Below, piece by piece: positions 25,207 to 37,266 of a stretch of DNA of 64,000 nt. A program made the position numbers and the translations under genes. Each line of letters begins with the position of its first letter. Within the stretch, counting starts at the first letter, position 1. The notes below the pieces were generated by a model, which worked only from the letters and a program-made list of their open reading frames with translations, did not search any database and had not been told where the DNA came from. Origin of the DNA: Chimonanthus salicifolius (taxonomy: Eukaryota > Streptophyta > Magnoliopsida > Laurales > Calycanthaceae); assembly GCA_013350335.1 (NCBI GenBank), contig CM023540.1, positions 20,403,828-20,467,827 of the forward strand. Direction: 5' to 3'.

Positions 25207-26340
25207 CTTAAAAATACCAAGAAGGTGGGTTTGACCAACAAAATCAAATGGCTATAAATGAGTTTTGAGTTCAAATTTAACTCACTTGTAGCTCATTATT
25301 TATACTTTAGGATGGTTTTTCCTGGCCTTAAACGGGGCTTGGGCTTTAACCTTACAAAGCCTGACGGCCTTCAAGGAGACTTACCGTCTATATGTAAAAA
25401 CATGCTCGAGTTACCATATAACATAGCCTAACCCAAACTTGGTCTATAAACACCCCTAAAATGAACAAGGTGTACATATACGTATATATAATAGCGAGAT
25501 GGGCAAAAAAGCCCAATAAGCCTTCACGGACTTCTTGTAAAAGCCCAAGCCAGCCTGTTTAAAACATTGTCATCAGGCAATAAAAAAAATGTTGCATATT
25601 AAGGTTTTTTCTTAATCAAATATTTATTTAAGAGAACATTTTTCGTTACTCCTATAAAACATAATCCTTTTCCATACTTAAGATGATGACAAACACACTC
25701 TTTCTCCCTTTGTTTCTATTACAAACCCTCTCCTCCTATCCTCTGAATTGAATTGTTATGAAGATTTTTTGAAATGTCTATTCAATTAATTTTCACCATT
25801 AACTTATTCTATTCTTTTTTAGACAATCAAACTGTTAGATCTTAAAATCAATAATTAAAATATTCAAATTATTTTCAAATTTAATGTTCTAAGACATCAA
25901 ATTGATTCAAATGTAGACTTTACCATACTAAAATTGCTTGCTATAAAAGGGAAGAATAAACCCACATAGGTGTAGTTCAATTGGTTGTCTCCCACCTTAC
26001 GAAGCTAGTGGTTGCGGGTTCGAGCCCCCAGGCCCTATGACCTAACCTTGGTATGCTCTAAAGGTAGTGGACTCACCCGTGAGAATTTTAAGCTGAGAAT
26101 CCCGAGATTTCTCACACGTAAATTCAAAAAAAAAAGGAAGAATAAAAGAGTCACTACGTAGAACATGCAAGAAGCCCTTTTAATTAGATATGTTTGACCA
26201 GGTGAAAATCGGTTAACCCTTAATCAAGTAATTAATATTTAATGTTTTCTGAAATTACATTTATATCTATGTTGGACTTGGTCACATTTTGAAATATACG
26301 TGGATTATTTTTTTAGCCTTTGAAATATCTTTCTACGAGT
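25207..26340 (+). repeat. Repeat R2, copy 2 (right half)
   Basis: This half includes ggcaaaaaagcccaataagc, gttgcatattaaggtttt and atgtttgaccaggtgaaaat (26190). It is interrupted by the SINE at 25961-26135. Confidence 0.78.
25961..26135 (+). mobile_element. tRNA-derived SINE with A-tail and target duplication
   Basis: The head holds a pol III A-box-like tagttcaattggttg and a B box ggttcgagccc. The body is unrelated to tRNA and ends in an A-rich tail (26126-26135). The 11-base duplication ggaagaataaa flanks it (25950-25960 and 26136-26146). The sister site near 55320 reads gggaagaataaaaagagtc without the insert. It cannot be a functional tRNA because no cloverleaf is closed. Confidence 0.9.
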
Positions 26341-26770
26341 ATAATATATTAATTCATCTTTTGAGCCAAGTCATTTTTACGAAGGCCTAATAAAGTGTTC
26401 ACCATAGAGATCTTTTTTTGGTACATTGAATGAGTGAGTTCTATTATATTAAATGTAGATTTATAAAAAAAAATTAGAATAAAAATATTAACAAGCATCC
26501 AATTTGATATCTTTTTTATTGTGAATGGCCCACTAATTGAGGTGATAATAAATTCAATACAACGTTTATTTTTAATCTCCACTCTCGAATCTCTTTCTCA
26601 GTCAAATCGAAGGTTGAAACCCATTTTTTCAATTTTTTTAATATCTAATTTTATATTTATCAAAGACTAAACTTCCTGTTTGTACAGATTTCTCTCTTTA
26701 TATTTTTATGAAAATAATTATTCTAAAATTTTGAGTATATGATTTTAGTGATTAAAGATATTTGCATGAG
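26340..26770 (+). repeat. R2/R3 junction block
   Basis: The words agtataatatattaattcat and gaggtgataataaattca recur near 35800-36070, 44780-45045 and 50760. It is AT-rich and non-coding. Confidence 0.65.
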
Positions 26771-28084
26771 ACTTATGTTTTAGAGTTGGTATATCTATAA
26801 TTCCTAATTAATTTAATGAGATTAATAGAGTCCATAAAATAATCTATATTCTAAAAATTAGTATTGATGTTTGTGTTTGTTTTACTTTAATAAACAACTT
26901 CATTATAGAATAAAAATTAAAAGTCTTCGGAGGTTGTCTATCAAAAAATTTAGTAAAGGCTACACATTCTCAGTTGGATATGTAGAAAATGAAAAGAACA
27001 ATGAATAAGAAAAAATTTAAACTCTATTTGACCATCTGAGTCACATAATTACTGATAATTAAAACTTAATTATTATGTCATCGATTTCTCATAGCTCATG
27101 TCACCAACTGATGATGATTAGATGAAGAGTTTGTCTTGAATTATACTCCCTCCGTCCCAAAATACATGTCCTGTTTCAGAATTTTTTATTTCTTAAGGAT
27201 CGTTTTTGCGTGAAGTGCGCCAAAAGTTTATTAATAGATTATCTGAGTCAGTACAAACCTGATAAAAAATAAAAAGAAAAGATGTATGGGCGATGTCTCA
27301 TTGTGTAGTTACTGCTCAATAATGTTTTCCTAACTATGTTGCAATGCATGATTTCAGATGAAAAGGGTCGGAAGTGAAAATAATTATACAATATCATATA
27401 TGCGTAAGTCAAAGCTTATAAAAGAAAGTCATCTTGGAAGATAATTTAGAGCTCAGCGAAAATGTTAAAAACTTTGATTTAATGTAAAAATAAAGAAAAT
27501 AGGACAAATAATTTGGGACATTCCAAAATATATATAAAACAAATATTTTAGGACAAAGAGAATATTATGAATAAGTCTCCCATTTATCATACCCAACTAC
27601 ACGGGCCCAACCCATGATAAATCATCAATCTAACCTCTTTAGAGCTACTCACTTTAGAAAATGAATAAAAAAAAAATACCACAAACAAACTTAACGCAAA
27701 CAAGGAAATTAGGAAGTTGGAAATTCATGGATTGTTTAAGTCACAGGGGTTGTGGGAAAGTATATGATTAGCACAATGCTGGGGCCCATTTCAATGGGGC
27801 CATCAAATTATTATTTGAAGAGCGGAGCCTAGAGGATTCGAGATCCTTAGTTAACTGAACTTAGTGAGCAGTTTTATGAGGCCTAGTTTACACCCATACT
27901 GCCCTAAAATATTGTATTTTTTTCATTTTATTCTAATATAGATCTCAAAAAGTTCTCTATTAATGATTTTAGAAAAAAAAAGCTTAGATAAATATAATTG
28001 CAAAGACATGTTCATAAAGTTTTCGCACCATATTTTAATAGAAAAAGTCTTTCAAATTATGCAATCAGATGACCCATTCCACCA
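26770..28084 (+). repeat. Repeat R3, copy 2
   Basis: Same signposts as copy 1 (agtaaacaacttcattat-like, tctttagagctactcacttt at 27632). It is interrupted by the MITE at 27146-27562. The LINE tail found in copy 1 is absent: ctgccct joins directly to aaaatattgta near 27905, which looks like a deletion at a short shared word. Confidence 0.72.
27146..27562. mobile_element. Mariner-like MITE, 417 bp, TA target duplication
   Basis: The left end is ctccctccgtcccaaaat and the right end is complementary (attttaggacaaagagaa), with TA on both sides. The sister site at about 40105 and 20985 reads gaattatattatcaatgaaa without the insert. It has no coding frame and is longer than typical Stowaway MITEs, so it is a deletion derivative or a distinct subfamily. 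Confidence 0.85.
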
Positions 28085-29790
28085 ATAGACATTATCAAAA
28101 CACCAAAGAGTCATCCAGACTCAACCCATTTATTATTTTAGATACTTTTGGGACATTATTTGTTACGCTCATTTTGTTATAGGGTCATTCCAACATATGC
28201 ATTTAATCCAAACCCATTTGGCCCAAAAATGGGTTTCGGGTCAAGTATATTAAAATTTGGTCTTTACCCAAATTTCACCATTTATTTCTGACTTTTTTTT
28301 CACAATACATAACATATTTGGTCACTTCATGTCAACTACCGACTCAAAACAGTTAAACAAGTGCTGTAAATGATCTGGAAATGGATTCCATTAACTCAGT
28401 AGCACAACTCACTGCCAACAAATAACTGTGGATAAACTTGATTACCAACTGTTCCATTGGGAAATTGGATAACAGAGGGTAACTGTAGGTAACCGACAGT
28501 AACTTCTATTTAAGAAGGGGAGTCCTCACTCAGTTATAATTTGGGATATGTAAATCAAAGGGCAGACTAGGTTTCATGACCACTTAATTCTCAACGTGAG
28601 AAGTCCCTTCTTCTGAGGATGAAGAGGAGGATGAGAGGTGGGCTCTACCGACCACTCTCCCTTCCTCTCTTCTTCTTCAGATGAAGTCTCTTCTCTTGGA
28701 CGGCAAGGGTTGTCAACTCTCTCAGCAGCCAACCACCCCATGAATAGTGCACATGTAATCTCATCCATGCTTTAATCCAAGTATGAGATTGCAAGTGCAC
28801 TAGTCATGGCCTGATTGGGTATCTTCACGTGCAGCAACCTTTCTCTCTCTCTTCCGAAGGTTCGTAGTGCCGAAGCAGGAATCGGAATCAACGATAACGG
28901 GCGCATCATCTCTATGGATCAATAATTTCAGTTCTTTCTGTTTCAGACATTAAGATTGATTTCATCAATTCTAAGGCGGTTTCTATTTTCATTGTAGTTA
29001 GAATTTTCTCCATATTTTTATTTTCATTTATGGCCATCATCAACATTAGAGGAAACGCCAGGCTTTCTTCACCAGAATTATGGCAGGTTTTAAGTCTCGA
29101 GATTTGTCTTGGACTTGGGAGGGATAAAAATCACACCAAACCCATGAGCAATATCCTGCGATGGTTGATCCACTTCCGCCCCATCTTCAATTCCTCTGCA
29201 CAAAATCTTGGAAAATCACTCTCTCTCTCTCTCATCATTTGTCGTGGCACCGGTGGCCGACTAGAAGGCGAATCGTTAACATAAGTATATTTCAATCCTA
29301 ATTTTTACTAATTGATAAATGATCAGAAAACAGATCGGTTATTGTCTCGACTCGGTGGCCATTTTACTTCCACTCAGCAGTTAGATTTGAATTTGAATTT
29401 CGATTTAGTTGGATAAGATGAATAACTTCCATCGGTTAGACAACCACTTAAAACTACCGTTCGTTACTGGGGACAGCCATGAGTTGGTTTTTAAAGTGGG
29501 CCCAACTGATTTAATGGGTCTAAGTTTTTTTTTTTTTTAAATGAAGAAAAAAGGAAATCAAAAGCCGAGACCAAATTGTTGGATCGGAAAATTTGTAACA
29601 ATCCCCTCAAATATAATAGAAAGTTTGCCCACAATTTGACACGAGGAAGTTTTCCTTATTCAGAGTTATATCACATTTGAAAAAAAAAAAGCAATAGTCT
29701 TAGATTATTTTTAATCTTCTCATTTAAGTGAGCATTTAATTCAGTGTTATTGGAGTAGATCAATCCTGAGTACCACTGGTGTGTTTTTCC
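28085..29790 (+). repeat. Repeat R1, copy C
   Basis: Full signpost set with tatttaag at 28507-28514, no GT92 cargo; gttctttctgtttcaga runs directly into cattaagattgatttc near 28946. Ends near 29780 in the same words as copies A and H. Confidence 0.82.
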
Positions 29791-29894
29791 ATGGATATAT
29801 TTTCCTAAGTTCCGATAACTTCAACCTCGCACTCAATCACTATATTATTTAATGATTCGTGTGCTTGCGAGTTATAAATTTAAAATTTGCAAAA
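29791..29894. repeat. Piece of an unclassified plant repeat
   Basis: The stretch reading cgtgtgcttgcgagttataa ... aaatttgcaaaa is the reverse complement of 47785-47905. It abuts the left end of the next hAT element exactly. Confidence 0.65.
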
Positions 29895-30620
29895 CAAAGG
29901 GTTTAAAAATTGGATTTGATACATATTGGTCATATCAAACGATATCTCGGCCGATATCATTCTCTCTAATCCGATTTATTTTTTAATTTTTAAGTTTTTC
30001 AAAAAAAATCCCAAAAAATTATAGAAAATGTAGAAAATTATGGGCTTATTGAGTGTGTAATTTTTTCATTAAATATCGGTTATTTGCATGTTCAAATGTT
30101 ATTTTGAAGTTAAAACACTAGGATTTTCCAAAATTATTAATAAAATTATGAAAAAATTAAAAAATAGTAGAAAATGGAACGTGTGGCTCCTTATTTGGAT
30201 GTTCAAATTACTGCTAAAATTATTAAATTTATAGAGTTTGATTGTAGAAAATGGAATGTGTGGCTCCTTATTGGAGGGCAATTTTGAGCTCATGGTTTTC
30301 CTGAGGCCACTTTGGTTTCTCGCCCAAACCATAGTTTTTTCCCAAAATCATTTTGGTTTCCTGCTCAAAACCAATTTCAGCTGATACTGACTGATATTGG
30401 CTGATATTGGACCGAGATATCGGCCAATATCGACCGGATAAGGTGATTTTCCTTTTCTTTTCTTTTTTTATAAAAAAAAAAAAACAAATCGGCCGATTTT
30501 AAACATATCGGCCGATATAGTGGCCGAGATATTGACCGATATTCCCGATTTTTAAACAGTACGGCCGATAAATATCAGGTTAAAAAACCCAAGATGTATC
30601 GGCCGATATTTTCACCTCTG
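29895..30620. mobile_element. hAT element, duplicate copy of the 18.9-kb element
   Basis: The ends are caaagggtttaaaaattgg and ttttcacctctg, and the interior aligns to 18874-19616. The right flank gtcgggtgctctaaaatgcc is identical to that of the earlier copy, so the two share one insertion event. The left flank differs, so the 8-bp duplication is only present on the right. Confidence 0.85.
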
Positions 30621-30628
30621 GTCGGGTG

Positions 30629-31400
30629 CTCTAAAATGCCTGAACAACTTAGTTATAAAAAAATTATAATAATATTGAGTCACTCATATTTTTGGTGATA
30701 TTTCAAAAATATTAAATGATATTTATCCAAAAAAGTAATTAGACAAGTTAATGTCATTAAATTTTTCAAAACAATTAACATCTAAACTAATTTTCTTGAT
30801 ATAGGATTCACATCAATGTGAATGGTTGAGTTACAATTTTGCATCCATATCCAATTCAATATCTACATCATTTAAATTTGTATCAAGATAATGTTTTGTT
30901 CTTCAATTCCATAATTCCATACCCAACTGTTCATTTCAACCTGGTTAGACTAAACCAATCTCTAATACATTCCAATTCTTAAGGCAGTTTGATTTGTCTA
31001 TAAACCACTATATTTTTTGTTTATTTTATTTTCTCGTACTCTATTTTATTAAAAATATCATTTTTCATTATTTGTTATTATAGTTGGAATATGACTTTTA
31101 ATTTATCATATTTTTAATAATTTATTGTTAAAATAATAATTTATGACATCCTCATGATGTCATACTAATTCAAGGGTATTCATGGCCGGGTCATGCTCTA
31201 TGGCAACCCGAACCCATTATATAGAAAAGCCAGAGCATGTCTATAGCTCATTACGTATTTTCAAGAGTAAAGCCCGAGTCCACCCATTTGAAAATATACT
31301 AAGCCTAAGCCTACCTATTTGGTATTTTTAAAAATTCAATAGCTCATATCGAAAGTAGATATAATAAGCTATAAGTATGCCAAATTTGAACTCAAAACTC
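30629..31400 (+). repeat. Repeat R2, copy 3
   Basis: Signposts include ggattcacatcaatgtgaat (30805), gtattcatggccgggtc (31178) and gcaacccgaacccattatat. It is truncated on the right, where an R3-like end (caatttttgtgaggcc-type) takes over. Confidence 0.78.
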
Positions 31401-31550
31401 AATTTTGTGAGGCCTAATTTACACCCATACTGCCTTACATACATAATTACCACAATACCACAAATGTCTCTAATACCATAGACATATATCATTTATAAAT
31501 TATAAATTATATTACAAAAAATTATAAATTCAGGATATCTCTTTTCATTA

Positions 31551-31729
31551 ATATATTTTTTTTTATGAAGGTACGAGTTTATTATCATTCAATGAAAAAG
31601 CCTCAAAAACTGAAAGAAATAAATACAAGCGAGGGCCAAGCGACATACCAAAAGGCTAAAAAAACACTTTAGTCAAGTCAGGACAAAACTAAGATATCAA
31701 AAATCAGACCCACAATCCGGGCCAAACGA
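31551..31729 (-). mobile_element. 5'-truncated LINE 3' end (copy of the 21.3-kb tail)
   Basis: Same sequence and flanks as 21288-21462: aggtacgagtttattatc then gaaagaaataaatacaag when read on the plus strand. It was duplicated with the block rather than inserted again. Confidence 0.65.
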
Positions 31730-32014
31730 TAAATATTTTGCACATTTGTGTACTACCTTAAAAAATTCTAATTTTTTCCATTTTATTCTAATATAGATAA
31801 CAAAAATTCTCTATTAATAATTTTAGAAAAAACGTTAGATAAATATAATTGCAAACACAAGTTCATAAATCATGATGACATTAACCTTACGTTATGCCTT
31901 ATCTACTCATAAATTGTGCGCATTTCATGTTCGTACATGTGCATAGAGTTTTCACACCATATTTTATTTGAAAGAGTTTTTCAAACTATACAATCACATG
32001 ACTCATTCGACCAA
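31730..32014. repeat. Left edge of an R1-associated block
   Basis: The words gataaatattttgcacattt and cattttattctaatatagat recur near 40685, 46462 and 49525. Non-coding and AT-rich. Confidence 0.55.
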
Positions 32015-33350
32015 TAAATATTATCGGAACGTCAGCTTTATTATTTTAGATATTTTGGGACATTATTTTTTACGCTCATTTTGTTTAAGGGTGATTCTAA
32101 TCTATCCATTTAACTAGTGGACTTTCACCATGATCAAGGGTTAGTCGGTTCATGTCAACTACCGTCTCAAAGAAGTTAAACAAGTGCTGTAAATGGATTA
32201 CATTAACTCAGTAACACAGCTCACTGCCAACAGATAACTGTGGATAAACTTGATTGCAAACGGTTTCATTGGGAAGTTGGGTAAGTGTGGGTAACCGACT
32301 GTAACTTCTATTTAAGAGGGAGAGTCATCATTCAGTTATAATTTGGGATAAGTAAATGATAAGTCCTCAACCATATAGCCTTGTGAAACATCTATAAATC
32401 AAAGGGCAGACTAGGTTTCATGATCACTTAATTCTCAATTCTCAACGTGAGAAGTCCCTTCTTCTGAGGATGAAGAGGAGGATGAGAGGTGGGTTCTACC
32501 AACCACTCTCCCTTCCTCTTCTTCTTCTTCAGATGAAGTCTCTTCTCTTGGACGGCAAGGGTTGTCATCTCTCTCAGCAGCCAACCACCCCATGAATAGT
32601 GCACATGTAATCTCATCCATGTTTTAATCAAAGCACGAGATTACAAGTGCACTAGCCATGGCCTGATTGGGTGTCTTCACGGTACAGCAACCTTTCTCTC
32701 TCTTCCGGCCGAAACAGGAATCAGAATCATCGATATGGATCAATTTTTACGGTTCTTTTTGTTTCGGAAAAACTCTAATTCTGCCTCCCGAGTCTTCGGC
32801 CAGTGCAGAATTACAGTTCTTTTTGTTTCAGAGAAGACGAATTCATCCACGTCGACGTACATGATCTAAGTGCAGGAGGTTTTGAAGGTGGTGGCGCTGT
32901 CGGATAATTCTGCCTCCCGAGTCTGCGGCCATGGCCAGCTCATCCTCATCACGTGATACCCAACCGTCCAAAAAATGGCCCACCACAGATGCCACGTCTT
33001 CCTCGCTGCCGTTGTCGTACAGGATGAAAGCGTCAACGCCAATCTGGGCGAGGCATATCACCCGTTCATTCCTTTAGGATGCCGTGCACGCCCACAATAG
33101 CGACCTTCCCTGGGCTCCGCTAACGTGCGCGGCTTGGGCTCGTAGGCCGCCGCCACTGAAGGCTTCCACCCGCTTGAGTTCCCCATCTCGAGCGATATCC
33201 ATGAACCTCCGGGGACTGGACGGTCGGGGTGGGAGCAGCGGAAGACTTCCTGAGCGGAGCTCGTGACGGCCGTCTTAACGGCCGTCCCCAAAGGAGCAGT
33301 GGAGGTCGGATCGTTATTATCTCAACGCGGTGGTCATTTTACTTATACTC
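32015..33350 (+). repeat. Repeat R1, copy D (with GT92 cargo)
   Basis: The R1 left half is complete (tatttaag at 32309-32316, gagaagtcccttcttct near 32449). The GT92 cargo follows from about 32775. After the cargo only a short R1 piece (ggtggtcattttactta-type, near 33330) remains. Confidence 0.82.
32775..33320 (-). pseudogene. GT92 glycosyltransferase fragment (in R1 copy D)
   Basis: Minus-strand frames give VKTAVTSSAQEVFRCSHPDR, PVPGGSWISLEMGN, SVAAAYEPKPRTLAEP, then (next frame) AQIGVDAFILYDNGSEEDV, then (next frame) WPWPxTREAELSDSATTFKT and MYVDVDEFVFSE. These are the successive blocks of plant GT92 proteins, including the metal-binding DVD. Frames shift between blocks and the conserved Trp before IMYVDVDEF is a TAG stop (32866-32868). 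A second short copy of the PKTREAEL segment follows the DVDEF block, showing an internal rearrangement. Not functional. Confidence 0.86.
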
Positions 33351-33409
33351 AGTGTAGGGAGGCTTTCACAAGTTCGAAGATTAGTTGAATACTCAGGATT
33401 AGTCTGATG

Positions 33410-35057
33410 TTTTAAGATGTCTCGATAACTTTAATCATAAAAAAATATTAAATATTGAGTCAATCATATTCTCGATGATATTTTAAAAATATTAAAAGAT
33501 ATTTATCAACCTATGAAATAATTAATAACTTTCTTGATATAGGGGATTCACATCAATCAAATGTGAATGGTTGAAATTTTTATCAAGATAATATTTTGTT
33601 CTTCAAATCTATAATACTCGTATAATTAAATGTGCGCATGTGTGTTATTAAATTCACAATCTATTAAGTATTAAAAGATCAAACATTAAATCTTTAATTT
33701 AAACTCAAATTCAACATCATAACAATGTGTTTTAAAAGTCGAAGCTAACTGTACATTTCAATCTGGTTAGACTAAACCAATCTCTAATGCACATTTCAAT
33801 TTTTAAGAGACTTTAATTTGTCTATAAACTACGATGTTTTTTTTTATTTTATTTTCTCTTACTCAATTTTATTAAAAATGTCATAATTTCATTATTTGGA
33901 ATTACAGTATCATGGTTCAAATATGATTTTTAATTTGTCATATTTTTAGTAATTTATTGATATAAATAAAAATGTATTATGTCATTATGATGTCATACTA
34001 ATACAGGGGTATTCATGACTGGGTTATGCTCTATGGCAACCCGAACCCGTTATATAGAAAAGCCAGTGCCCACCTGTAACTCGTTGGATGTTTTCAAAGG
34101 TTAAAGTCCAAGTCCACCGATTTGAAAAAGTAGTAAGCTTAAGCTTAACCATTTGATATTTTTAAAAATTTAATATTTCAGTTCGAAAGTAGACATATTA
34201 AATTACAAGTAAATCAAATTTAAGCTCAAAAACTCAATTTCCAATCAATTATTAAATTTGGTCCAATTGTAACTCATGATGTCTACTTGCAATTTGAACA
34301 ACTAGTGTTCTTATTAATCTTGAAATATTGTTTTTTAAAAAAAGATAATGAACTGAGGTTGTTCCTCAACCTAAACCCAACTTGAAGCCCGTCCAAACCT
34401 ATGGTAGATGAATGGGTTCAAACACATATACCAGTTCATTGGACCGGGCTCAGGCTAAATTTGTGTGCCCATTCGTGTAAATATTGGGCTCAGTCTTTTG
34501 GAAAGAGCTCATGAAAGTTTGTCGGGCTTTCTAGTCCATTTACCTATTATGTCTATGTATATGTACACCTAGACCATTTCCCTTTTTTAAAAAGTTATCA
34601 TAAAACTAATTGGGAAACTAAAATTTACTTTGAAAGCAGACATGATGAGCTACAATTGGATCAAATCTGAGCCTAAAACTAAATTTAGTCACTTAATCTT
34701 AATGATCAAAGTTATCAAGCATCCATAAAAATACCAAGACAGGTGGTGGGTTTGACCAATAAAATCAAGTGGTTATAAATGAGTTTCGATCTCAAATTTG
34801 GCTCACTTATAGTTCATTATGTATACTTTCAATATGAACGGATGGATTTTTCATGGCTTTAAACAAACGAGCTCAGACATAGTTTTTTTTTCATATAGAT
34901 GGACTTAGGCTCTAACCTTGCAAAGCCTGACTGGTTTCAAGCGGACTTAAACAATTATATGTTAAGACATGTTCGAGCTGCCATAAAGTATAGTTTAGTT
35001 CAAATCTAATCCATGAACACCCCTAAAATGGACAAGGTATACATATACAAATATATA
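33410..35057 (+). repeat. Repeat R2, copy 4 (left part)
   Basis: Signposts are gattcacatcaatcaaatgtg (33547), gtattcatgactgggtta (34010), cctcaacctaaacccaactt and atgtctatgtatatgtacac (34549). It has an uninserted site for the 18.9-kb hAT element just before its start (33402-33409) and for the 24.8-kb hAT element near 34730. Confidence 0.8.
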
Positions 35058-35248
35058 CTCCCTCTGTCCCATTCTATTTGTCTGATTTGAAACATTTATA
35101 TTTTTTAAGAAACTCTCTATATAAGGCTAGCACTCCATGTGATCTAATCCATTTTCAACACACTTTATGCTACTCCAATATAAATGAGACAACTATTTTG
35201 AAACAATCTCAAAATCTATATCAAATAACAAAATTGGGGCAGAGGGAG
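35058..35248. mobile_element. Stowaway-like MITE, 191 bp
   Basis: The ends are ctccctctgtcccatt and ggggcagagggag, flanked by TA on each side. An equal-length copy lies at the same place in the sister block (44038-44228). The homologous position in the 25.5-kb and 54.7-kb blocks is uninserted. Confidence 0.9.
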
Positions 35249-36082
35249 TAATAGCTAAACGAGCTAAACTGCCCTCACTTACTTCTTGTAAAAGCCCAAG
35301 ACAGCCTGTCTAAAACATTGTCATCAGGCAATAAAAAAGAATGTTGCATATTAAGGTTTTTTCTTAATCAAAATATCTATTTAAGAGAACTTTTCTTGTT
35401 TACTCCTATAAAAGGGAAAAATAAAAGAGTGATTACCTACAACATGCAAGAAGCCCTTTCAATTAAATATGTTTGACCAGGTGAAAATCGGTTCACCATT
35501 AATCAAGTAATTAATATTTAACATCTTCTGAAATTAATTTATACTCTTAAGTCTTACTAATACTGATAATTATTGTATAACTTTGTCTCAGGCCTCTTTC
35601 TAGTCTATCGTTTGGGCCAGATCTTGTGTTTGTTGGTTTGGCCACTATTTTTTTATTCAAAGGACTATGGTCCTTTATTCTTTGGGTCGCACATGGCGAC
35701 TGCTTTTGTCCTGGCCTGAGCTATGGATTCTTCGTATTTTTCTCCTTCGAGCTTTCTTTTGAATATCTTACTAACCCAGCAATCAAAAAAATCTTTCTAC
35801 AAGTATAATATATTAATTCATCTTTTGCGAAGTCATTTTTACGAAGAAGGCCTGAGAAAGTGTTTACCTTTCTCAAATATAAAATAACATAGAGATTTTT
35901 TTATATATAATGAATGAGTGAGTTCTATTATTTTTAATGTAGATTTATAAATATTTTTAAAAACTAAATAAAAATATTAACAAATAATAGAGATTATTTT
36001 GGTATATTGAATGAGTGATATCTTTTTCATTGTGAGTGGTCTACTAAATGAGGTGATAATAAATTCATTAAAAAGGTTTATT
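35249..36082 (+). repeat. Repeat R2, copy 4 (right part) with LINE tail
   Basis: Includes gttgcatattaaggtttt, atgtttgaccaggtgaaaat (35468) and gaggtgataataaattca (36051). A LINE tail (35590-35795) replaces sequence found in the 26.3-kb block. The block is joined abruptly to R1 copy E at about 36083. Confidence 0.75.
35590..35795 (+). mobile_element. 5'-truncated LINE 3' end with A-run
   Basis: Begins gcctctttctagtctatcg and ends ttactaacccagcaatcaaaaaaa. The same family as 38886-39118, where more upstream LINE sequence is kept. The sister block has the same tail at 44565-44770. Confidence 0.7.
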
Positions 36083-36735
36083 CAGATGAAGTCTCTTCTC
36101 TGGGACGGCAAGGGTTGTCATCTCTCTCAGCAGCCAACCACCCCATGAATACTGCACATGTAATCTCATTCATGCTTTAATCGAAGCATGAGATTGCAAG
36201 TGCACTCTCCATGGCCTGATTGGGTGTCTTCACGTACAGCAACCTTTCTCTCTCTTCCGAAGGTTTGTAGTGCCGAAGCAAGCATCAGAATCACAGCAAC
36301 CATTCTCTCTCTTCCGAAGGTTTGTAGTGCCGAAGCAAGAATCAGAATCACAGGAACCATTCTCTCTCTTCCGAAGGTTCGTAGTGCCGAAGCAAGAATC
36401 AGAATCATCGATCATGGGTGCATGATCTCTATGGATCAATTATTTCAGTTCTTTCTGTTTCAAAAATGATCTGATATTAAGATTGATTTCATCAATTATA
36501 AGGCAGTTTCTATTTTCATTGTAGTTAGAATTTTCTCCATATTTTTATTTTCATTTATGGCCATCATCAACATTAGAGGAAACGCCAGGCTTTCTTCATT
36601 TATAAGTTTCACCCACATCAGTAACCAGAATTCAGGCAGGTTTTAAGGCGCGAAATTTGTCTTGGACTTGGGAGGGATAAACATCACACCAACTCATCCG
36701 AGCAACTTGGCATGGCGATTTATAAAACCCTTGGT
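36083..36735 (+). repeat. Repeat R1, copy E (partial, cargo-free, with 57-bp triplication)
   Basis: Starts inside R1 at cagatgaagtctcttctc, so the TATA-like part is missing. Across the cargo site it reads gttctttctgtttcaaaaat then gatctgatattaagattg, the best uninserted reference for the GT92 cargo. Contains the 57-bp triplication listed next. Confidence 0.8.
36237..36407 (+). repeat. 57-bp tandem triplication
   Basis: Units start at 36237, 36294 and 36351 with cagcaacc, cagcaacc and caggaacc and each runs through ctctctcttccgaaggt and gtagtgccgaagca. Other R1 copies hold one unit. Because 57 is divisible by 3 the repeat keeps frames open on both strands, which explains the chance 80-90-codon frames here. 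Confidence 0.92.
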
Positions 36736-37260
36736 ACAAAGATGAAAGATAAAAAATTTGTTGCAAGATCAAAGATTATGGAAAAAAAAATGGAAGGAAA
36801 AGAAGCATAACATCATTAACTTCCTAAAGATATTGGATAATAATACGGATATCAGATCTTTTTCTTTTTTTTTTTTTCTTAGAAACCTTTTCAAGATCAC
36901 CATCTAACATTTCACCCTATTCCAACTAGATTCTCAGCCAACCAAGAGAAAGAAGATGGAGAAGGGGAGGAATTCATCTCTTTCTCTTGTTTAATCTCCC
37001 AAACCGTGTCTCTCTAGAGTCACATTTCGTTATGTCAACGCTTCACACTAGATCAGTGGACTCAATCTGGAGTCGCAAAATTTAAGTTTGGTTAATTTTT
37101 TTTTTCTAAAAAAAAATAGTGGGACAGTAAAATCAATGAACTCAAAAAACCTTGAATTTAAATGAAAAATGATAAAAAAAATGATTCAACTCATGAGCTT
37201 GATCTTATTTAATTATTCTTGAAAGTACATTCTCTCCATCTCAAGTTTGACCCCAGAAGT
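36736..37260. other. Intergenic, nothing recognised
   Basis: Mixed AT-rich sequence unlike R1-R3, with a CT-rich run (36860-36880) and no coding signal. Confidence 0.5.
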
Positions 37261-37266
37261 TTGACC

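Noticed and set aside
24890..25210. CRISPR-like array of short regular repeats
   Set aside because: The words are palindromic subterminal repeats within a hAT element of a plant genome; spacing is irregular and there are no spacers or cas genes.
25968..26040. Possible tRNA gene
   Set aside because: A- and B-box words are present, but the acceptor stem does not close, and the A-tail plus target duplication show a SINE.
36166..36469. 80-93-codon frames on both strands in R1 copy E
   Set aside because: They exist only because the 57-bp triplication is a multiple of three; single-unit copies lack them.
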